Shown: positions 35,255 to 45,625, counted from the first letter of the stretch. The stretch: DNA of 64,000 nucleotides from Ochotona curzoniae (GCF_017591425.1 NW_024466512.1:16743001-16807000); one strand, 5' to 3'. Numbers and translations are program-made. The notes: generated by a model not told the origin, from the sequence alone.

Positions 35255-35590
35255 CTTCCCTGTAAGCTAACAGGTTAAACTGCTACATGCAATACTAGTC
35301 TCCCATATGGGTACCACTCCCTACTGCTGTAGTTCCTATTTAGCTCCCTGCTAATGTGCCTAGAAAAGCTGTGGTAGATGACCCTTGCCCTTAAGCTCCT
35401 GCATCCATCTGGGAGACTTGGATGAAGATCCTGACTACTGGCTTCAGCCTGAGCAGCCCTGACTATTGCAGTCATTTGAGGAGTGAACCATTAGAGGAAA
35501 CACAGACACAGTCTTTCTCTCTCTCTGTCTCTCTGTCTCTCTCTCTCTCTCTCTCTCACCCTACCTCAAATATATAAGTGAACAAAAAGA
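35255..35590 (+). mobile_element. C-SINE, older rabbit-like subfamily, sense
   Basis: Head region GTAAGCTAACAGGTTAAACTGC, GTCTCCCATATGGGTACCAC, CTCCCTGCTAATGTGCCTAG, ATTTGAGGAGTGAACC, then a 50-bp CTCTCT pyrimidine run and a degraded tail. It is sandwiched between two antisense copies. Confidence 0.8.
35514..35559. repeat. CT dinucleotide tract
   Basis: TCTCTCTCTCTGTCTCTCTGTCTC followed by uninterrupted CT units, grown from the pyrimidine block of the SINE. Confidence 0.9.
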
Positions 35591-35630
35591 CAAAAGACAT
35601 ATTACTTTGTTTTGTATCTTCTTTGCTTTT

Positions 35631-35958
35631 TTTTTTTTAAGATTTATTTTTATTATTTTTTATTGGAAAGGCGGATATACAGAGAGGAGAGACAGAGAGG
35701 AAGATCTTCCGTCCGATGATTCACTCCCCAAGTGAGCGCAACGGGCCGATACTATGCCGATCCGAAGCCAGGAGCCTCTTCCGGGTCTCCCACACGGGTG
35801 CAGGGTCCCAAAGCCTTGGGCCGTCCTCGACTGCTTTCCGGGGCCACAGGCAGGGAGCTGGAAGGGAAGCGGGGCTGCCGGGATTAGAACCGGCGCCCAT
35901 ATGGGATCCCGGGCGTGCAAGGCGAGGACTTAACCACTTGCGCCACCGCGCCGGGCCC
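35631..35958 (-). mobile_element. Young, near-intact C-SINE with 16-bp target duplication
   Basis: The element is bounded by the perfect 16-bp repeat TATCTTCTTTGCTTTT at 35615-35630 and 35959-35974. It keeps many CpGs (for example GCGCCACCGCGCCGGGCC at its head) that have decayed in the other copies, showing recent insertion. On the minus strand it runs tRNA-like head, GGATCCCATATGGGCGCCGG, core, pyrimidine block, and a CCAATAAAAAATAATAAAAATAAATC tail. Flanking strand orientation is opposite to most neighbouring sense copies. This is the best copy for judging the species. Confidence 0.97.
35880..35945 (-). promoter_or_regulatory. Internal RNA polymerase III promoter of the young C-SINE
   Basis: On the minus strand, TGGCGCAAGTGGTTA (35931-35945) fits an A box and GGTTCTAATCCC (35880-35891) fits a B box with one change from GGTTCGAATCC. 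Spacing is tRNA-like. Activity is inferred. Confidence 0.7.
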
Positions 35959-36164
35959 TATCTTCTTTGCTTTTACAAACATGCAGTATATAGCTACCAA
36001 ATATATAATCTAAGAATAGACATTAAATCTTGCTTTAAAAATTTCTGGCACCTTCCAGAGAAGCTAATTAGGTAGCAACTCTAGGCACAACTCATACATT
36101 TCTTGAATAGCTGTCTCAAAATTGTGTAACTGGGTGCAGAAAACCATGACATGTTTGTGATATG

Positions 36165-36455
36165 ATCCTTATTCAGTGTCTGTGGAAGGTTGGTTCCAGA
36201 AACGGCACAGACACCAAAATTGACAGCTACTCAACTTGTGTGTATCCTTCCATACTTTTAATTCACTTTTATATTACTTATAATACTTCATACAATATAA
36301 ATGTTACATAAATTGTTATGACATTGTATGGTTTAGGAAATAATGACAATAAAAGGAAGAGGACCTATTCAGTAGACACAGTTTCCCTTGAATGTTTGAA
36401 TTCATGGACATGGAAATCATGGATAAATGGGAAGAATTGCCTTAAAAATCACAAG
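36165..36455 (+). mobile_element. Pogo/Tigger-type DNA transposon remnant
   Basis: The order GGTTGGTTCCAGAAACGGCACAGACACCAAAATTGACAG, ATTACTTATAATACTTCATACAATATAAATG, TTGTATGGTTTAGGAAATAATGACAA, CATGGACATGGAAATCATGG matches a remembered mammalian MER2/Tigger-like consensus (GGTTCCAG-ACC-CGGATACCAAAATCC). Family name uncertain. No transposase frame is present. Confidence 0.55.
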
Positions 36456-36459
36456 CATT

Positions 36460-37160
36460 AAGGAGTATTAACAACATTCCAGGAACAATGCTTATGACTT
36501 TAAATAAATTATCTTATTAATGTATAATTCTATAAATATTTACCTGATACTCTAATATAACATCACAGATGCTGGTCTAGAGGCATGTGTAAAATTATGC
36601 AAAAAGTTATGAGCATTTATGTAAAAGCACTAGAAGATACATGTTATCCAGATGACAAAAATGTAAGTAAATGAGGTGAGGTGGAACCTCCTGGCTGGGA
36701 TCACTATAGAGGCTTATGGCTTGGGTCCTTAAACTGGACCATGGACTATAGGAAATGCTTTAAGAACAGTGCTCCGAGATGACCATATTATAATGGGCAA
36801 TGGAATGTCATTGGCGAATGCAGGGAAGGGCAAGAAATTTCCTCTAAAGATAACACCAGTTGTCAATGAATGTTGGTATTTCCCATGCCCAACATAAGCA
36901 TGTAATGAACTCTACCCTGGGCTTCTCACCCATGGACTTCTGTTGGATTTTGTTTCGTACTTCATAGGCCTTATCTTTGTGTGCATCTCAAGAATTATCC
37001 AAAACCCTGAGGAGTTTGGAGAATGTACCTCTGCCTCCATGCCTGCAATGGTGATTGTGGGAAAGTGCTGTAGACAGGACAAGGAGGAGACTCCATTGAA
37101 TATCATGACTTCTGTGAAGCACAGATCTGCTGGGATTAAGGGCATGCAAGAATCATAAGT
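36460..37160. other. Unassigned DNA
   Basis: Opposing frames of 71 and 77 codons at 36912-37158 overlap. Neither is recognised and no splice or CpG support was seen. Confidence 0.45.
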
Positions 37161-37162
37161 TT

Positions 37163-37488
37163 GGGGCCTGGAGCAATAATCTAGTGGCTAAAGTCCCTCG
37201 CCTTACATGCACTGGGATCAGATATAGGTACCAGTTCATATCCCAGGTGATTCACTTCCCATCCATATCCAAGCTGGTGGCCTGGAAAAGCAATAAATAA
37301 TGGCCCAAAGCCTTGGAACCCTGAAGCCAAGTGGGAGACCCAAAAGAAGGTCCTGTCTCCTGGCTTCAGATCAGCTCAGTTCTGGCCATTGTGGCCACTT
37401 GGGGAGTGAACCAGAGGGTGGAAGATCTTTCCCTTATCTATCTTTGTCTCTCCTTATCTTTGTAAATCTGTATTTCCAATAATAACAC
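37163..37488 (+). mobile_element. C-SINE, sense, full length
   Basis: Head GGGGCCTGGAGCAATAATCTAGTGGCTAAAG, body GGCCTGGAAAAGC, CTTCAGATCAGCTCAGTTCTGGCCATTG, GGGGAGTGAACC, and tail CTGTATTTCCAATAATAAC. Confidence 0.9.
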
Positions 37489-37799
37489 TCAAACCCTTAA
37501 AAACAAAAGAGACAAATTTGGCAAGAGACAAAGTTGAAATTTGATGGTGCAAGGTTTTTAATGGAAGAACAGATCTTGATTTAAAATGTAGGGAGGGACA
37601 AAAGGACCCGAACGCCCTGTCAGAAGCCCTCGTCTGTGAACTTTTCCCCTGCATGAAAGATTCCTACAGATCTCCTCAGTGGTTTTTGCCAACTTAGATC
37701 AGTGTGGTTTCTTTTCACTTTTTAAAATGCTTCCCTTTTGAAGCATTTTGTCACATCACCTCTGTTTTGTTCTCATCATAGTTCTTCTAAGAAATAAAA

Positions 37800-37935
37800 A
37801 AGGCCAATGTCATTGTTGCCTGTATTTCATGAAAGATGAAGTGGGGAACTGCTAGTACAGCAGTATGATTTAAACACACAGAGTAGTTGAAGGAAGAGGA
37901 ACTGAACCTGGGCATCCGACGTGCTGATGACAGCC
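37800..37935 (-). mobile_element. MIR SINE fragment
   Basis: GAGTAGTTGAAGGAAGAGGAACTGAACCTGGGCATCCGACGTGCTGATGACAGCCC (from about 37880) follows the antisense MIR head region (AGAGCCGGGATTCGAACCCAGG...). The core is upstream around 37830-37850. Confidence 0.55.
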
Positions 37936-37939
37936 CATA

Positions 37940-38790
37940 CTTGCTCAGACTTTTGTTGCTCTTATTAATGATTGGCTTTGTTGTTTGTACCCTGGATGTT
38001 GGGACAAACACCCAGTTTTATCTATGCTTATGTTTTGTTTGACATCCGTTCTCCTACCATAAGGGAGCACCACTAGTTAGAAGTATCTAGACTGGGCATA
38101 GGCCTCCTGAGTTCTTGGAGAACCTACATAAGATACATATGCTTGGATGTGGAGAAAGTTGCTTCAGCTTGGCTAACTTCCGGAATGTTTATTAGCTTTA
38201 AAAAGTGACTGAATATGGCACTTTAAACACTTGCCATCAGTCAAGGGCCTGCCCACATATTTATCCGGCTGATATTTTGGGTCCCTCTCTACCTCGCTGA
38301 TTAGATAACCTGTGGCTGAAATGACTGCGGACGGCTCAGAAGAGAGCAAGTGGTAGAATATCAGCAAGATACACAAGGAATGTCAGGAAACCCAGAGCCT
38401 AAATTCTGGGAACACCAACCACTACAAAGTTGTTAAGGGACCCAGACATTAACCCAGAGAAGTTAAAGTAATAAAGCCTGTCCCTCTAGGTTCAGAGAAA
38501 TATAGGGAGAAATCAAATACCAGCTCATGCACATCCTTCCTACATGATAAACTGCACATGATCCCCATTGGTAATGTTTTAAACTCCATTCATTGCTTCA
38601 TTTGCACATATATGAACTCAATTGGAGTGATCAGTTTCTTTTTATACAAAGGATCTGAGAGTTCTCCAATGGGCAGGAGGGTTTGCTGAGCAACATATCA
38701 GTTCTTCTGTAGACAGGTAGGCCATTCACCTTGCCATAGAAGCGGTCTTAACAACGCTAATAGAGATCAATACTTATTTTAAAGCAATTT
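37940..38790. other. Unassigned DNA with a CpG-bearing patch
   Basis: No repeat recognised. 38173-38376 carries a 67-codon minus-strand frame with unusual CpG retention; see findings. Confidence 0.45.
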
Positions 38791-38950
38791 GTATGTACGT
38801 TGAAGAATATTACCACATTTTTGAATGCTCACAGCAACCTTTTAAAGTAGATGCATCTCATTCAAACACAGGGAAGCGGGTTTAGAGCACTTAGGAAGCC
38901 TGCCCTAGATAAATGGGCTATCTAAAAAATTAGAGAGCAAATATTTAATA
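38790..38950 (-). mobile_element. Possible MIR fragment
   Basis: CTCACAGCAACCTTTTAAAGTAGATGCATCTCATTC and AACACAGGGAAGCGGGTTTAGAGCACTTAG follow the antisense MIR order CTCACAACAACCC...TACAGATGAGGAAACTGAGGC. Confidence 0.5.
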
Positions 38951-39194
38951 AGTATGGATTTATTTTTAATTTCTTAGAAAGAGACTCCCTAAGTCAGTGA
39001 CGACCTTTTGAAGGGAGAACTCTTGGCATAAGCAGAGAAGAGCTAGGTCTGCTTTGTGGTGTCATTCTGTTCTCGGGTCACTCACCTGATTTATCTCCCA
39101 TGCCCTCCACCTGTCCCTAACAGTCACTCACACGACAATGCTAATGTAGACCATCTCCACCTTGCTCTGTGGGGCCTGGCACTAGTTCTCTTTT

Positions 39195-39470
39195 TTATTT
39201 TTCTTTTTAATTTGCATGAGAGATAGAAAAAAAGGACTCCATCCACCCCATTCACTGATTTGTGCTCCAAAAACCTACAGCACCTGGAATTGGATCAGAG
39301 TTCAAGAGGTGGATACTCCATCCTGGTCTCCAAAATGGTGGCAAGATGCCACCTTCTTAAATCCTCATTGCTGTCTTACAGGCTCTGCATGACCAGGAGG
39401 CTAGAATCCCAAGCCAGAGCTTTGAGCTGAATCCAGATTTGCTTCCTAATGGCAAGGCAGGCATGGCATT
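39195..39470 (-). mobile_element. Possible old tRNA-derived SINE, antisense
   Basis: A TTTATTTTTCTTTTTAATTTGCATGAGAGATAG tail-like start, then ACTCCATCCTGGTCTCC and TTGCTGTCTTACAGGCTC, resembles a strongly diverged antisense C-SINE. Confidence 0.4.
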
Positions 39471-39474
39471 TTTT

Positions 39475-40590
39475 AGTGCCGAGCCTAAAGAGGCAGCATG
39501 ACCATTTACACACTCACATTAAGGCAGTGCTGCCAAGATGTGGTGTTAGGTAATTGGCTAGATTGTGCCCAGACACCACAGATTTGATGGTTCTGGTCAT
39601 ACGCTGTAATTGGGGTAATGGGGAATGTGGGGAACACTTACTCATGGTACTTTAGGCCTAGCCTGTTTGAAAACTAAAAGTTCCATTACATTAATGTCCC
39701 ATTACATCCTCCGTTCAATCATAGAAGGGACATCTGTCTCTTTGGTTTAGAATTATTTTCCTCAAACACCTACCTAGCCTTTCCTGTATTTTGCTGAATG
39801 AATAAAAGAATTTTGACCTGGGCAGCCATTGGCTATCTCACTTAAACAGCATTTTGCGTGTAGGTTTCAGTTGAACGTATATATGAATATAATAGAATAT
39901 TATACAGCTACCAAATATGTCTTAATATGTATTAACTGACTTAGAAAATGTAAACATAACTTTCCAAAAATAATAAACTGTATGTGGTCTTTGAGTTCCA
40001 TGACGTATCTCAAATCCATAATTGGACATATAACAATGTTCATACTTTCATATTTTTCTCAATGGAAAAATAGTCTGTGAAAATAGAGCCAAGGTGATGT
40101 TTCTTCTAGAATGTGAGAAATTTGGGGGATAGTGAATTTGGATTCATTTTACTTAATTCTGGACAATTGGATTTGACCAGAAAGCACCTCCTTGGTTAGT
40201 ATCGTAGCTTACTTTGATGACAAGGAAAGAAGAAAATAATGTTCTCCTTTTTTTTTTTCTACTCAATACTTTATAATAGAGATTGTAAGAACCACATTGA
40301 AGGTGATTGTACTATTAAGATTATAAGGGCTAGTTGACTTTACATTCTATTCCCTGAACATCTGAGAGTGTTTATGTGTCAAAATTTAAATCATAGGCAG
40401 TTTGATTTCCATATTCAATGTATATCCCTATCCATAAATATTCAAATACATGCACACTTGTTCACACACCTACAGTGTGAAGCGGTGTTCTACTTATAAC
40501 TCCTCATTTATGGGGTAAGACAGGTCTAGTGTTTAAAATGAGACAGAAAAAGAAGGTAAGATACCAAAAGTGAGAAAGGCAAAGGAGAAG
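39475..40590. other. Unassigned AT-rich DNA
   Basis: No gene recognised. 39860-40060 has an L1-like ATAGAATATTATACAGCTACCAAAT phrase, too short to assign. Confidence 0.45.
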
Positions 40591-40593
40591 AAG

Positions 40594-40796
40594 GGCGATC
40601 CAGAGAGAGAGAGGAAAGAGAGAGAGGGAGAGAAATATCATGACCCAAGCAGCCAGAGATAATTGGAAAAAGGAAAGAGAGAGAGAAAAAGAAAGAGAGA
40701 GAAAGAAAGAAAGAGAGAGAGAGAGAAAGAAAGAAAGAAAGAGAAAGAAGGAAAGAGAAAAGGAAAGAGAAAAGGAAAAAGAAAAGAAGAAAGACA
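40594..40796 (+). repeat. GA/GAAA/GGAAA polypurine tract
   Basis: Nearly pure purine from 40594 to 40636 and from 40663 to 40794, with a short mixed gap. GAAA and GAGA mirror-symmetric stretches are present. The open frames reported on both strands here (Lys/Glu/Arg-rich or Ser/Leu/Phe-rich) are simple-repeat translations, not genes. Confidence 0.95.
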
Positions 40797-40969
40797 TTGG
40801 AAAGAAGCTGGCAATGAAGAGATTGCAATGTAGTGCTTTTTGGAAACAATAACAGAATAAAGATAAACTTGATTTTATATCCAGTTAGAATTTTCCCTAA
40901 TATACTAAAAAGAATTTTTTGGAATTTGTTATGAAGTCTAACTTTCAAAACCTATTTATAAAATATTTA

Positions 40970-41299
40970 GGACCTGGCACGGTGGCCTAGCAGCTAAAGT
41001 CCTCACCTTGCACGCACCAGGATCCCAGATGGGAGCTGGTTCTAATTCCAGAAGCCCTGCTTTCCAGCCAGCTCCCTGCTTGTGGCCTGGGAAAGCAGTC
41101 AAGGATGGCCTAAGGCCTTGGGACCCTGCACCTGCATGGGAGACCTGGAGGAAGTTCCTGGCTCCTGGCTTTGGATCGGCACAGCTCCAGCTGTTGCGGT
41201 CATTAGGGGAGTGAACCATGGGACAGAAGATCTTCCTCTCTGTCTCTCCTCCTCTCTGTGTATCTGACTTTGCAATAAAAAATAAAATAAATCTTTAAA
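40970..41299 (+). mobile_element. C-SINE, sense, full length with target duplication
   Basis: Flanked by AAAATATTTA at 40960-40969 and 41300-41309. Head GACCTGGCACGGTGGCCTAGCAGCTAA, B-box-like GGTTCTAATTCC, body GGCCTGGGAAAGCAGTCAAGG, and tail TTTGCAATAAAAAATAAAATAAATC. A relatively young copy. Confidence 0.95.
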
Positions 41300-41530
41300 A
41301 AAATATTTAAATTTACACTTCAAAGGCTTAATGCTGCACTAAAAAAAAAAAAGCCCAGCAAATAGCAATGACATGGCTGAGCATGAAAACTGCATGAAAT
41401 AGTCAACTTTTGTTATATAAATGTTTGAAGTTGGAAACTCATTAAAGCTGCATAAGAAGTCCACTTTAAGAATTATTGTCCACTTTTTTGTTTATTTGTT
41501 TGTTTATGGATGTGTCACCGTACTATGCAG

Positions 41531-41610
41531 GGACCATGACATGCGCCCTGGCTCACAGAGCGAGTCCGTGACCATACAGCTGGCCGGAACCTCACAGCTT
41601 CTTTACACAG
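41531..41610 (+). CDS. Candidate internal coding exon of an unidentified gene
   Basis: The 80-nt segment is bounded by an acceptor (pyrimidine/T-rich tract from about 41483, then CTATGCAG ending at 41530) and a near-consensus donor ACACAG/GTAAGT at 41611. Only one of three frames is open; the other two hit stops within the segment. That frame reads DHDMRPGSQSES near the start, VTIQLAG in the middle and SQLLYT at the end, with one extra base on each side (intron phase 2 in, phase 1 out). It holds four CpGs (two in GCGAGTCCG) in an AT-rich setting where old DNA has nearly none, which suggests selection. I do not recognise the protein, though alternating hydrophobic residues in SVTIQLAG suggest beta strand. 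Skipping the exon would shift the frame. It could still be a chance or retroposed segment. Confidence 0.4.
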
Positions 41611-41774
41611 GTAAGTGCACGTAGCTCTTGACTTTACAAATATAATATTTCAAACCTATTTTTTTTTTGCTGCTGTTGCTGCTATATTTTATCTTTGGAA
41701 AAGTATTTGTGCTAATAATTAGATTATTCAGGCCAACTCACAAAAGGCAAGGTTCTTAGCTTCCAAAAGAAAAT

Positions 41775-41915
41775 CGTTTTTTATCCATGAATGAGTATAT
41801 ACACACCATGTGATAATATTCAGCCACAAGAAAAGGAAATCCTGTCCTTTTTTATTTTAACTTGGATAGACTTGACTTATGCTAAGTGAAGCAAGAGTGG
41901 AGAAGGCCAGTGTGT
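41775..41915 (+). mobile_element. LINE-1 ORF2-end fragment, sense
   Basis: ATATTCAGCCACAAGAAAAGGAAATCCTG and GATAGACTTGACTTATGCTAAGTGAAGCAAG follow the L1 order TATTCAGCCATAAAAAAG...GGATGGACC...TATGCTAAGTGAAATAAGCC. Short and diverged. Confidence 0.6.
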
Positions 41916-42059
41916 GGTAAGGCAGAGCTAATCCTTGGGGCCTTTGGGCACATTTGAACCACAAGTGATATTATAATTAAACAACAGAGCCAAATCTTAA
42001 CTCTCTATAAGTTGTCAGGTTCTATTTTTATCCAAGCCAAGAAAGCTGAAAGTAATAGT

Positions 42060-42074
42060 TCACACACACACACC
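42060..42074. repeat. Short CA repeat
   Basis: Seven CA units. Confidence 0.8.
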
Positions 42075-42622
42075 CTAGAGATTGTTTTCAATGCCTCTAA
42101 TTTATCCTTCCATTTTAATTTACTCTGACATGTTAGACTTTAAGGGAGGCTTTTCTTTGAATATTTACAAAGACCAGTTTATTGTTTGTTTCTCTCTTTC
42201 AAAACTCGAAAACATCCCTTTGGGACTCATGCAATTGTCTCCATGGTGTCCTGAAGCCCCTCTTTTTACACCTGCTCTGGAAATGGATGTTCTACATTAT
42301 AACCGATTTGAAATTTAAACAAACCATAACCTGTAACTCAAGTGTGATGGCAACTGTGTGGTTTGTTGAGCAGGCTGTTAAGTCTGTCATTTCCCAAGGC
42401 AGCCCAAGTGCAGACTTCTGTTTAATTGGTTAAACATGAGAAATAAAAATTCCCAGGTACCCTTGTTGCCTAAGGTTTGCCTGTATGCAGCGTCTTACCA
42501 TCAGGTAGCATTTGTGATGTCAAACAAAGGTTCTTCCACATCTGTGTATGATTAATTTTTTAAAATTAGAGGAACTGGCCTCTAGAGTAATAAAATATAT
42601 CCAAATAAATAGATGATATATT

Positions 42623-42756
42623 TTTACTGTGGTTTTATTTCTTATTTGAAAGAGTTATAGAGCAGAAGCAGGTGGTGGGGTTCTGGAGAAGGAGGGAAAG
42701 AGAAGAAAGAGAAAGAATCCTCCATTTGCTGGTTCACTCCCCTAAATGGCCAACAG
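42623..42756 (-). mobile_element. C-SINE tail half, older subfamily, antisense
   Basis: Tail-to-body portion only: TTTCTTATTTGAAAGAGTTATAGAG, AGAGAAAGAATCCTCCATTTGCTGGTTCACTCCCC, GGCCAACAG. The head half is absent, and the sequence changes at about 42757. Confidence 0.65.
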
Positions 42757-43540
42757 TCTGAAAAGTTATCATTTTACGAAGAGCCTTGATAAATGATGTA
42801 TATGAATCCAGCTTCTTTTGAAAACCTGGTACTATGAAGACAAGCCTAAGCCTACCTTGCTGAAGTCCCTGGGGTGGATTTTATCATATAACCGATCTGG
42901 AGGAAGCCAACTTCCACCTTTGTAGAAGACCAACAAAATTCAGCAGAAACATGTGCACCACCTTTAGCTGACTAGAAAAACGTAGTATGCCTCCTGACCC
43001 TGACCTGAGTTGGTACGATTACTCAGTCACCCTGTATACTCACAAGAAATAATAAATGTTACCATATTATGATATTGTTCAACAGGGACCATATGGCAAA
43101 AGATAGTTTTACACTGGCCTATGGGAAGCTGTTAGTAAATGTTGACAACATACACATTTATTTCTCTCGAGCGAAGATGCCTTGCTAATGTTGACCGCCT
43201 TTTACACAAGCTGTCTATACAAAGTTTTCAAACAACACCACAAACTGGACTTAAGCCTTGACAGTGACTATGATATGCTACTGGTTCTAAGAAGCACCTG
43301 AAGTGCATGTTTTTAAAATGCAAAAATCCTACTGACTGTGGAAACTTCCACCAACATTCTTCAGGATACTAATGATCTGTGAGAATGGCTGAAGCCTAGC
43401 TCCTTGGGTCTGGACTGTAGATGACCAACCTGGTGCTTTCCTGTTTGTTATCCTACAGTAACCACAGGAGGAGCTTTTTGAGACACCCAGGAGGGAGTCC
43501 GGATTTCTAAAACATCACAACAAAGACTTTAAAAATAAGA
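42757..43540. other. Unassigned segment directly abutting a truncated SINE
   Basis: No open frame of note and no recognised repeat. The abrupt change at 42757 from SINE to this sequence and the A-rich end near 43525-43535 would fit a retroposed transcript, but no parent is recognised. Confidence 0.3.
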
Positions 43541-44620
43541 CTTTTTTTTGTGATGGTGAGAGATGGATGATTTCCAAAGTTCTTTACTCAGCCATAAGCA
43601 GTTAGAATTCTCAAGAGTCATACGTATTTAATGGGGGATTTTTTTTCTTTCTGAAACATTCATGGCAGTGACTTAGTAAAGGTTGACGCTAGATCCCAAG
43701 GCATCTGTTTTATTATTAAAACAGGGCTTTTCTGACACATTGGTAATTTTAAGGCATTAAACTTGCCCTCTTGGTTTTCTACATACTGAATTACGACAGT
43801 GTTTAATTATACTGCCCATAAATGGTATGGGAGCATGCACAGGGAGCTTGGATACTATAATTAAAGGTGTTCTTTGTTGTTTTTATTGTTTTGTCTATTG
43901 TTGTTTGCTTTACATGTTTCAAATTCTGTATGCAACCAAAAGTAATGCCATTTCACTATCTCAATCATTTACAGTTTTTGATAGAATGTTGTAAACGGGG
44001 TTAATATCAGGCTTCTAGATTTTGAGCAGTTTTTCACAGGCATCAGGAGATAATCCAGACTGCGGTTTCACTGTTATTTATCATTTTGAGACTCTACTCG
44101 CTTTTCCCAAGGTTAAGCACCCAACTTTGCTCCAAGTCACCTCTACCTGCAAAATGTTTTAATGTAACATGCTCCTCTTATTCAGGAAATAAATAAGCAC
44201 TAAATTCTTAAAAATCCCCACACTTCTTTTAAGTACCTTTAGTAGACTGTGAAGACGTCTGGAAAAATTAGAGGATTCCTGATATTACTTTCCATTGCTG
44301 CAGACTTGAAGGGAAGAGTCCCCAGGCAGGTCAAATTATCATACTACAGCTAAATTTGCGTACTAAAGCTGACTTTGGATTCTTTCAAGATTACTACCAT
44401 CCTGTGCCCACGTCTAAGAAATGGCTTTGGCCTTCTTAAGGACCAGGCTTGAGAGCCAAACTGCTGAATTATCTTTTTGTCTAAAATGTTATATTTAGTT
44501 CCTGCCCAGATCCTTTTTGATGCCCTAGGAGACTGATGCACTGATTAGGTGGGATGGAACCTAGCAAGTATCTGCCTATCACACAGACCTTTACTCCTTC
44601 CTGGCCCCATCCAGTGCTAG
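43541..44620. other. Unassigned DNA
   Basis: No gene or repeat recognised up to the inverted repeat. Confidence 0.45.
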
Positions 44621-44877
44621 CTGCTTTGTGGTGCCTATCACTTAAACACACAAATAACAACTAACAACGTCAATCCTCTGAGCCCTAGGTGAGATCAGGT
44701 CTTATCGAAAGGCCTCAAAGACTGGCCTAGCAGGAGGATGGCTCCCTCACACAAGAAGAGACAAAAGAACAGAAACACCATGCATGAAATTGCCCTTCAG
44801 ATGGGACCCAGAAAAGGGAGATGCTCCCTGGCTAGTGTTTCTTAAAGAAAACTTCATCACAGAAGTAGATTTCCAAG
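44621..44877 (+). repeat. Arm A of a large inverted repeat
   Basis: The 257 nt are the reverse complement of 46417-46675 with only four substitutions and one 2-nt indel (CGTCAATCC versus CGTGCCAATCC), about 98 percent identity by direct comparison. The arm ends sharply at TTCCAAG, where a partial old SINE follows. A frame starting at 44784 runs through the arm and into the SINE and is not recognised as a protein. Confidence 0.95.
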
Positions 44878-45032
44878 TGTCCCACATGAAGGGCAGATAC
44901 TTAAATTCTCTGGGCTTCTTCCACTGCCGTCTTAGGCGCCTTAGCAGGCAGTTGCAACAGGAGTAGAGGTTCTGGGACTTAAACTGGTACCGGTAAGAAA
45001 TAACAGTGCTGTAGCAGTGGCTTCCCTCACTA
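44878..45032 (-). mobile_element. Partial old C-SINE, antisense
   Basis: TCCCACATGAAGGGCAGATAC, CACTGCCGTCTTAGGCGCCTTAGCAGGCAG, GGACTTAAACTGGTACCGG are the head half of an antisense older C-SINE. The tail half is missing, exactly at the end of inverted-repeat arm A. Confidence 0.65.
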
Positions 45033-45302
45033 CAGAATAATTCTAACCCTGTGTTCTTCAGTGTTACAGCATTAATGTATACTGCTTCATATACATTTGC
45101 ATTTGTACATAGTCACATGTCATATATATCAGAAACTGTCATGCATGCAATATGAATTATATATACATATATAATATAATTTCATGTAAATATGGAGTAA
45201 TACATTTACAAATATGTTTGTGAGCATGTGTGTACAAGTGAGGGGGTTTTTACAAAGCCATCTGATCTCAGCAATAGCGCAGAGTTAAGATTTGGCCAAA
45301 GT
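45033..45302. other. AT-rich spacer
   Basis: TATATATACATATATAATATAA low-complexity sequence near 45155-45180; nothing else recognised. Confidence 0.5.
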
Positions 45303-45625
45303 GATGCCCAACGCAATAGCCTAGTGGCTAAATTCCTTGTTTACATGCACTGGGATCCTATATGGGCATCAGTTCTAATCCCAGCTGCCCCACTTCCCAT
45401 CTAGCTCTTTGCTTGTGGCCTGGGAAAGCAGTCAAGGATGGTCCAAAGCCTTGGGTTCCTGCACCTACATGGGAGACCCAGAGGAGGCTTCTGGTTCCTG
45501 GCTTCAAATTGGCTTAGCTCTGGCCATTGTAACTACTTGTGGAATGAACCAGCAGATGAAAAAATTTCCCTGTCTTTCCTCCTCTCTGTGTATCTGACAC
45601 TCTAATAAAAATTAACTTAAAAAAT
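45303..45625 (+). mobile_element. C-SINE, sense, full length, inside the inverted-repeat spacer
   Basis: Head GATGCCCAACGCAATAGCCTAGTGGCTAA, B-box-like AGTTCTAATCCC, GGCCTGGGAAAGCAGTCAAGG, CTTCAAATTGGCTTAGCTCTGGCC, and tail CTGACACTCTAATAAAAATTAAC. Confidence 0.92.

Noticed and set aside
35880..35945. tRNA-like A and B boxes in C-SINE heads that might be taken for a tRNA gene.
   Set aside because: The sequence does not close into a full tRNA cloverleaf and is the promoter region of a SINE.
40504..40948. Minus-strand frames of 97 and 140 codons rich in Ser, Leu and Phe.
   Set aside because: They are the translation of the reverse complement of a polypurine simple repeat.
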